64,000 nucleotides of DNA from positions 7,502,001-7,566,000 of the forward strand of contig CP053148.1 in NCBI GenBank assembly GCA_014607495.2, read 5' to 3'. The notes under the pieces are model-generated. The model had not been told where the DNA came from, did not search any database, and saw only the letters and a program-made list of their open reading frames with translations. Source of the stretch: Carposina sasakii. Lineage: Eukaryota > Arthropoda > Insecta > Lepidoptera > Carposinidae. Numbering within the stretch: position 1 is the stretch's first letter; every line of letters begins with the position of its first letter. Of the stretch, positions 57,421-64,000 are shown piece by piece. The position numbers and the translations under genes are program-made.

Positions 57421-57723
57421 CCAGCACCCGTATGATGAATTTGGTAAGAGCGAGGTGTCTCACTTTTAAACGTCAAATTCACAGAGCTATTAATAACTAG
57501 ATAAACTAAATGGATGTAATTTGCATGTAAAAAATTGACTTAACAATTAGAATAGACACTCGTTCTCGAGCCAGGACTGAAGGAATTAGGCCTGATAGAC
57601 GTGGTTTCCAATCCCTATCTACACACCAAGTAAAAACACTTGCCTTGCCTAGTTATATCTGTGGATTTGACGTTTAAAAGTGAGACATCTCGCTCTCACC
57701 AAATTCATCATACCAGTGCTGGT
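57421..57723. mobile_element. MITE with long (~70 bp) inverted repeats
   Basis: CCAGCACCCGTATGATGAAT at the left faces ATTCATCATACCAGTGCTGG at the right. The pairing continues through TGTCTCACTTTTAAACGTCA to TAACTAG. The interior is unrelated and non-coding. The flanking duplication is not clear. Confidence 0.8.
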
Positions 57724-58009
57724 TAAAACAGATAACAATAGGTGAGATAAGCTTGTCATGGACACAGGAACAGACAACGGCTATGGGTATCCGAGAAGCT
57801 GAGCCTAAAAGCGGATGTCACAGGCACGTGTAAATACGTCGTATTTAGGTGGACGATACAATGGATACAATCACAGAACACGTAATTACCTGTTCTGTGG
57901 ATACAATAGATATTAGTTAGGTACTAGATACCTTCTACTAGTAGAGAATATCATTTACATGATACCATTTTCTTACCTGTTAATACATGCAACTTGATTG
58001 ACGCAACGG
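57724..58009. other. non-coding stretch
   Basis: ACAGAACACGTAATTACCTGTTCTGT at 57872-57897 is a small palindrome. No gene. Confidence 0.45.
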
Positions 58010-58071
58010 GCGTTTTTCCGTGGGCTATTTACATAGCTTTTCGCTTAACATACCCTTTTTGTTACATCCTG
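58010..58071. mobile_element. M2 MITE end fragment
   Basis: GTGGGCTATTTACATAGCTT through ACATACCCTTTTTGTTACAT to CCTG, then TA. It directly abuts the next element. Confidence 0.6.
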
Positions 58072-58075
58072 TATA

Positions 58076-58471
58076 CAGGGTGTGAATGACAGATAGGCAA
58101 AAACTGAAATGCTGAACAAGCACCATTATGTTAATATAGAACAGTGTTATTACTCAAAGGAAATTCATTTTTAATTTGACTACCCGCAATGTTTGCTTTC
58201 TGCGCCAATTGTATCGGGCGATCCTGTGGAACAAACGGGTCGAACTTATATCAGCGCATCTTTTCTTTTTCGAAAATCATCTACTGGTTAATTTTATTTT
58301 TATGCCATTATCTAAGGCCTAATTAAACGTACTAGGTACACAATTTTTCCTTGATTTTTTTTTTGTCTGAAAATTTAGAAATTTCTTGCAAAAATTTTCC
58401 GTGGTTTTCGCCTCAGAATCATAATCTGAAGTCAGTATATCAATATTTGCCTGGCTGTCACCTACACCCTG
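58076..58471. mobile_element. 396 bp MITE related to the mariner at 528-4587
   Basis: It starts CAGGGTGTGAATGACAGATA and ends TTTGCCTGGCTGTCACCTAC followed by ACCCTG, with TA at both sides. Its last 90 bp (GGTTTTCGCCTCAGAATCAT) match the mariner's right end (GGTTTTCATCTCAGAATCAT), so it derives from that family by internal loss. Confidence 0.85.
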
Positions 58472-59018
58472 TATAAGTGTAGTGACTGGCTTGAAACCGA
58501 AATGTGGTATTTCTATCTTTTAGTATGGAAAATAAATTTGTAACTCGCACGCATATTATAAAAATGTTTGGCTTAAATTAAATAATGTTCTCCGTTAAAA
58601 TTTTCAAAATATTTTATAAAACAATATTTTATTCTCATTTTACTATATATTGCTTTTCTTAGCGCTTAAACCCCAACTTAGCCGCCATTGCGCTAATTAA
58701 CAAATAGTTTTTGATTCGGAAATACTACAGATTTTGCTTGACAAGAGTAATGTTAGTCGATGGAGAAGGTATGGCGGAGCTTCAGGCCAGTGTGTGTAAC
58801 GCAGTAACTGTAGCCACATGCTTATGCAAGTAGTTTGGCTAGTTACTACAAGGTGGTTTCTATGTAAATGAGCAGGACTACAGTGTTCAATGCTCCCTAC
58901 GTCCCATACTTCACCCCCACTATTTTAGCGGCACACTATTTTTGTATGAAAACATACTTAGCCGCTGCTACTCTTTTATTTCTTCTCCATGTGTTAGTCT
59001 AATGTTATCTGACAATGG
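58472..59018. other. non-coding stretch
   Basis: No gene or placed repeat. Confidence 0.45.
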
Positions 59019-59103
59019 GCGTTTTTCCCCTAGACGACACGACCACGACATTTCGTCATTTAATATGCCGTGTCGTGGTCGCGTCGTCTAGTGAAAAAAC
59101 GAG
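59019..59103. mobile_element. short palindromic MITE (GGGCGTTTTTCC family)
   Basis: GGGCGTTTTTCCCCTAGACG and ACACGACCACGACA face TGTCGTGGTCGCGTCGTCTA and GTGAAAAAACG across a loop of about 20 bp. It is the compact form of the MITE hit by Transib at 26 kb. Confidence 0.8.
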
Positions 59104-60004
59104 CAATAACCTTGCAACAAGTTTGCATTAGTTAAATACTCCGTCAGAAAAGTTTGCAGAAAAGTGGGGTATTTAAGTGAAACGAGGTCAAATACGAGTT
59201 ATAAAATACAACAGGCAGTCAGTGTATCTGTTTCGGGCCAAGGCTACGTCTTCAGCTAATGTCTGAGAGTGCTCCGTGTGGGTGCTTTTGTAAGGCATTG
59301 TATGTGTATACCCTCAGAGAATGGTAAAAAGAGCTGGGATTTTTAATGTAATCTTTCATTAATATACACACAGCGGTATTTCCCTAAATGGAGAAACTTT
59401 TAGCATAGCGATGACAGATTTAAATAATCAGTGACAAGTAGTTTATCGTTTGAGAGAATGCCCGAGTTCCATTGTCGACTCTTACGACGTGCAAGGAGAT
59501 GCAGCTGATGTATTATAATGAAGCCGAGCATGTATGTTACGTAATCATGTGACTGGAAATCACGCTACCACTGTCTAGCACGTGACACTCTCTTAGTTTA
59601 CCTTTCCTCTCCACCTTTACACTTAAAATTATGGCACTAGGGGGATATAGTCTTGGTAGCAGGATTGTTTTCATCGTGAAAGTAAGATGTCGATACAGCG
59701 ACGTTTTGCTTTTACAATGGCATTGAGAGATTATCGGTACAAAAGCTACTCTCAGTGTCTTCTCCTCCATGTTACCTTCCGACCCATCCACGCGCTGTTT
59801 CCTTTTCAAACGTAAATACTACGTAGGTAAGTTCGTACGTAGCGTAAGACTTGAATAGACTATTGTACACCCGTGGGCTTGGTAGTCAAGAGCGAACTTC
59901 AGGTTCTATAGTATGATTTATCGCTAATATTCTTTATCACATAATCAGTATTATCAGATCACTCAAGCGACTAACATGATAGATGCAGGTGTGTGAGTAT
60001 TGGC
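59104..60004. other. non-coding stretch
   Basis: A 90-residue minus-strand frame (59537-59809) has no recognisable domain. No gene supported. Confidence 0.4.
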
Positions 60005-60206
60005 CTTACTCGTACTGACCGTATGTATCGTAAGAGACGAATAAGGGTTGTGGGGAGGTGGGCAGCAGCGATCCCCTGGGTTGACAACGTAGTCCGAAAT
60101 TCACACTACGGTCTTGGCGACTGGGAAAAACCCCCCTAAAGCAGTAGCCTTGTTGCGTGCCCCGGAGGAGGCTTACGTCCAGCAGTGAACTGCAATGAGC
60201 TGATGT
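60005..60206 (+). repeat. S1 repeat, longest copy
   Basis: CGTATGTATCGTAAGAGACG, then GGTGGGCAGCAGCGATCCCC, GTTGACAACGTAGTCCGAAA and the tail GGAGGAGGCTTACGTCCAGC. It links the partial copies at 41290 and 44407 into one family. Confidence 0.75.
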
Positions 60207-60211
60207 GCATA

Positions 60212-60591
60212 CAGGGTGATTTTTGGTCGTCAACGTTCCCGAAAACTACGGAATATCCTCATCATCACGATCATTTTTCTCCATGGAAGCATACCTGGGA
60301 AGTGTCTGGTTTCCAAAATATTAGGGTCCAAAGTTGAGTAAATAGACTGCGTTTTTCTGCATAAATGCACATAGACGCGCGTAGCAGGATTTTTTCACGA
60401 AAAATAATTAATATCTGTCTATAAAAAAACTAACATAAACACTAGACACTATAAATTTCGCACGATCAAGGAATTTAAAAAATTTTTTCAAAAAAAAAAA
60501 AAATCCCAGCCTTTTTTTTGGCATAAACTTACTTTATTTCATGTATAGAGTACGTACCCTTCGTTAAAGGTGGCCACAAAAAAACACCCTG
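60212..60591 (+). mobile_element. M1 MITE, complete copy
   Basis: It runs from CAGGGTGATTTTTGGTCGTC to GGCCACAAAAAAACACCCTG, with TA at both borders. It inserted at the very end of the S1 copy. Confidence 0.88.
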
Positions 60592-60677
60592 TATGTATAG
60601 AAATTCAAAAATAATCAAACCTAAAAGTTTGAGGGAAAATCTTTTCTGTAACCAAGCCCCATATAAAAATATAAATA

Positions 60678-60745
60678 GCACGGAATACAGAGGTCGTGGG
60701 TTCGATTCCCACCCGGGTGAGGAATTTTTTCCATTTCTTTATTAA
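60678..60745 (+). repeat. tRNA-derived SINE fragment with B box
   Basis: Same block as at 10105-10172: GCACGGAATACAGAGGTCGT, then GGGTTCGATTCCCACCCG and the GGAATTTTTTCCATTTCT trailer. It is not a full tRNA. Confidence 0.65.
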
Positions 60746-62183
60746 TAAATTTACCATATAAAAATGTTTAAACCCCTTCGATTCTAATTAAACAAAAGAT
60801 AGGTTCTAGAATAACCGCAATGCACTCAGAACAAAGTAGCTGGAGAGCTGTCAAAGCTATAAAACAGATTGCAATCACTATAAGTGCAAGCGCTCCTCTA
60901 ATAAATACCTTATTTTTACATGGGGCGTATTATTCCTCGACACATTATTAGGTCTATACTTGACTTATTTGTTCATATACATAATCATAAAAGGAAAATG
61001 CTAGACATATAAATAGGACTTTGGTTTTGTGTAAAGTTACACCTACCAACCCTCCTAGCATGACCACGCATCGTGGATATCGTATCGTACGATATCGTAT
61101 CGTCACTATACAAAATTCAACATGGCGGCTATATTTATCGTATTTTGACAGGCTAAATAACATATCGTTGTTATATAGGTATATAAACCTTCCTCTTGAA
61201 TCACTCTTTTAAAAAAACCACATCAAAATCCGTTACTTTGATTAAAAGATCTAAGCATACTACAAATGGTACGCCAGCGGGAAGCGACTTTCATTATATA
61301 TAATTATGTAGTGATTATTTTCATCATAAAATATATAAGTGATCATTGCTGATATTTTCTGCTGTTTTGGCTACATTAGATCATAAAGCCGCAATGAATA
61401 AATATTATATGTTTCTAAATTTTGAATAAGTGAATATGACAAGAGCAGACATTATTATTACACATTATTGTTATGTATATGTTGTCTCAGTGGAATCTGT
61501 CTGATCATTCGTTGGATTTGAGGAGAACCTGATATCGCGATCAGGGTGACTAACCCGTTATTTCGGATTTGTATCCAAGAAGAGATTACCTACAAAAGTT
61601 TGTACCTACCCTATATCTCAACTTACGACGATCCTTACTCCAATAACCCTTCAGGTTTATTTTTTTCACAATTTTTCTTGTAAGTAGGCTCTACGGGCCG
61701 CCTGGCCATGGCCTTATAAAATATAAGGAGAGCGTCCGGCCTCAGCGGTCTAGCGGCCCAAACCGTCAACCCAAACGGCGCAAATAACTAGCCTCTAAAG
61801 GAGTGCGCACCTTAGCGCAAATCATGAATTACTAATTCGAACTTCAATTGCACTCCATCATTGAAAAACAATTCTTATATAATAGAAAACTGACTGATGA
61901 CTACATCAGACACTCGGCCCGGGGCCGTATAAAATTACTTTAAATACTTGAATAGCCGCTTTGTTTGTCGAAAGTTTGCCCTTGGAATGGCGTATCTAAG
62001 TTTGACCATTTTGAATTTACAGCGATTCAAAAATACGAGCCGGCAAAATGTTTTTGAAACGCTCCGTTTGCTCCATACTAAGATGGCATAGACTGACGTC
62101 ATAGTACACAACAGTCTGAAATTAGTATGGGGAAAAAAATGCAATGTTATTTTATAAACACGTAATTATAACATTTAAGTGTA
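60746..62183. other. non-coding stretch
   Basis: GATATCGTATCGTACGATAT at 61076 is a local palindrome. GC-rich patches lie at 61695-61790 and 61914-61926. No gene seen. Confidence 0.4.
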
Positions 62184-62346
62184 CATGATGTTTTGCTAGG
62201 CCACCATTAATGAATACGTACTCTGTACATCAAATAAAGTAAGTTTAAGCCAAAAAATGCTGGGAAACGAGGAAAAAAAATTAATTACTTGATTTATAGT
62301 GTCCAGTGTTTATGCTAGTTTTTTCATAGATAGATATTAATTATTT

Positions 62347-63535
62347 AATAATAATATAAGCCTTTATTCAGACAAGTACATTTTACTTAAATAAATATTA
62401 TAATTTTAAATCCACATCGACAACTTGGTCTGTTTGCCCAACTTTGGCAAAGGCCTCCTCCATCCCTTTCCATTCGTCTCTGTTAAATGCTGTCCTGGTC
62501 CATGTAAATCCTGCTGTTGTCTTTATTTCGTCTTCCCATCTTCTAAACGGTCTTCCACGTTTCCTTTTTTCGTTTCTAGGATACCAAAATATCATGGTTT
62601 TATTATATTTTTCGATACCTCTTAATATATGACTTAATATCTGTCCACTTCCATTTCAGTTTCCTTATTCTTAATGTTACATCTTCTATTTTTGTGTGCA
62701 TTCTGATGACAGTGTTTTTTATTTTGTCGCTTTTTCTAATACTCAGCATACTTCTCTCCATCGCTGTTTGGCAGGTTTTTAGTTTTGTAGTTTGCTCTTT
62801 AGTGAGGGCCCAGGTTTGGCAGCCGTAGGTAAGAACAGGTAGCACGCAGGTGTTGTACAGTTTTCTCTTGACAAACATCTTGGTCTCCATGTTTTTCATA
62901 GCTTCCTTTAGTCTCCAATAACTTTTCCATGCGTTGCCTATTCTTGTAAGTTTTTCACCATTTATGTTTAATCCGTAGTTGTCCCAGTTTAACTTGCGAA
63001 AAATATCTTCCAAAACTGCAATAAACAGTTTTGGGGACAGTGGGTTTCCCTGGCGGACATCTCTGTTTATTTTTATTTCTTTCCCCTGTTTTTCTAGTTT
63101 GATCTTAGCTGTACTGTTTGTGTAAATGTTTTTTAGTATCCTTATGTATTTATATTCGATTCCTTGGTTTTTAAGACTTTTCCAAATACTTTCGTGTTCA
63201 ATTGAATCGAATGCTTTATTATAATCTATGAAACAGCTGTAGAATGGTATATTATACTCTTTGTACTTTTCATAAATTACCTAACAACATGTATGTGATC
63301 CAGTGTTGAGTAACCCGCTCGGAATCCGGCTTATTCTCTGGGTTGGTTCTCATTAAGAGTTTTAGTTATACGGCGAAGAATAACCTTGGCGAATAATTTA
63401 TATATATTGGACGATAGGCTGATAGGTCTGTAGTTATTAATTTCGTTTTTATCGCCCTTTTTGTGCAGTAGTATAATCATTGAATTCGTCCATTGAGTTG
63501 GTATTACCTTACTTTCCAAAACTTCGTTAAAAATG
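62347..63535 (-). mobile_element. RTE-like LINE, truncated and internally deleted
   Basis: TATTAATTATTT occurs at 62335-62346 and 63536-63547, a 12 bp target duplication around the insert. The 3' end (left on the window) has AATAAT units rather than poly(A), in line with RTE-type LINEs. About 1.2 kb remains. Confidence 0.85.
62398..63519 (-). pseudogene. RTE-like reverse transcriptase, catalytic block missing
   Basis: On the minus strand: TQWTNSMIILLHKKGDKNEI, NNYRPISLSSNIYKLFAKVI, then frame breaks near 63.3 kb. CFIDYNKAFDSIEH, VRQGNPLSPKLFIAVLED and GLNINGEKLTRI follow. The next residues are already those of the thumb (NAWKSYWRLKEAM), so the (F/Y)ADD catalytic segment and about a hundred residues around it are deleted. 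The C-terminus is typical (GRPFRRWEDEIKTTAG, RDEWKGMEEAFAKVG). It cannot encode an active polymerase. Confidence 0.85.
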
Positions 63536-63736
63536 TATTAATTATTTGTCATGTAAAAATCTTGCTACGTACGTCTATGTGCATTTATGCAGAAAAACGC
63601 AGTCTGTTTACTTAACTTTGGACCCTAATATCTTCGGAACCAGACACTTCCCATAAATGCTTCCATGGAGAAAAAAGATCGTAATATGAGGAGATTCCGT
63701 AGTTTTCGGGAACGTTGAGAACCAAAAAACATCCTG

Positions 63737-64000
63737 TAATCAATAATAATTGTTTATTAATAGCTAGGTAGGTACAGATATTTATTAAGTCAATGAGTTA
63801 ATTTAAAATTTGGGTAAAATTGTAAGTTTGTTTTTACTCCTTTTCTTTCAATTTTTTTTACTTTTCAACACCTGTAACTTTGGTATTTACTAACCGGTTG
63901 ATGTTATTTTTGCACTATTAGGTTTGTATTTGTAATATCTTTCGAATAAAATATATAAAAAAATTGTTTTCGTGTCAGCCGCATATTCCCTCATGTTTTA
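63737..64000. other. AT-rich end of the window
   Basis: No gene or repeat recognised. Confidence 0.5.

Larger units (their letters stand above)
62184..63736 (-). mobile_element. M1 MITE split by a LINE
   Basis: The left piece (62184-62346) and right piece (63548-63736) make up a full M1, minus orientation, from ATGATGTTTTGCTAGGCCAC to GGGAACGTTGAGAACCAAAA and CATCCTG. The LINE between them is bordered by a 12 bp duplication. Confidence 0.85.

Noticed and set aside
1..64000. CRISPR arrays, operons, phage or bacterial defence genes
   Set aside because: No spaced direct repeats, no gene clusters and no bacterial signals; repeats, introns and elements are those of an insect genome.

Overview
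The window is eukaryotic and almost entirely non-genic. It is AT-rich, intron or intergene-like DNA packed with transposable elements. The mix (Helitrons ending in a GTCGCGGGCAACAGCTAG-type 3' end, BEL/Pao, pogo, mariner and Transib DNA transposons, CR1/Jockey- and RTE-like LINEs, and dispersed tails of the type GGAGGCCTACGTCCAGCAGT) is what I know from moth and butterfly genomes. Lepidoptera is therefore the likely source; the species cannot be named from sequence. No bacterial features (operons, ribosome binding sites, CRISPR) are present.

Layout. 528-4587: a mariner-superfamily element with an intact DD41D transposase on the minus strand. 4666-7643: an intact pogo-type element whose transposase ends in a PHD-like zinc finger, with a 5'-UTR intron and subterminal copies of its own end motif. 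7831-8206: first of seven copies of a ~375 bp TA-flanked MITE (M1). 11.8-13.1 kb: several palindromic repeats. 13229-20520: a LINE-like repeat (R1) split by a young 6.4 kb BEL/Pao LTR element with almost identical 1126 bp LTRs, a 5 bp TSD (TAGAG) and one long ORF lacking the reverse transcriptase and RNase H region. A second, unsplit R1 copy lies at 24731-25642 and shows the empty site. 23401-24185: a Helitron carrying the end of a Pif1-type helicase. 26322-28511: a decayed Transib (RAG1-like) element whose ends begin with CACAGTG, the V(D)J heptamer, flanked by a CGTCG TSD and nested in a palindromic MITE. 31-42 kb: Helitron ends, LINE tails and MITEs. 49.4-51.75 kb: a 5'-truncated LINE. 52150-53007: a fold-back element of two ~407 bp arms. 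57-60 kb: more MITEs, including a 396 bp relative of the first mariner. 62184-63736: an M1 MITE split by a small RTE-like LINE with a 12 bp TSD.

Host gene content is slight. Two short minus-strand segments (46187-46330 and 39857-39934) have good splice acceptors and donors, open frames and matching phase-1 boundaries. They join into one frame and are the best candidates for exons of a host gene crossing the window on the minus strand. A third candidate (36670-36736) does not fit in phase.

The elements do not form a pathway; what ties them together is nesting. BEL in R1, Transib in a MITE, Helitron in an older repeat, LINE in Helitron and LINE in M1 give relative ages. All family names come from motif recognition and memory; no database search was run.
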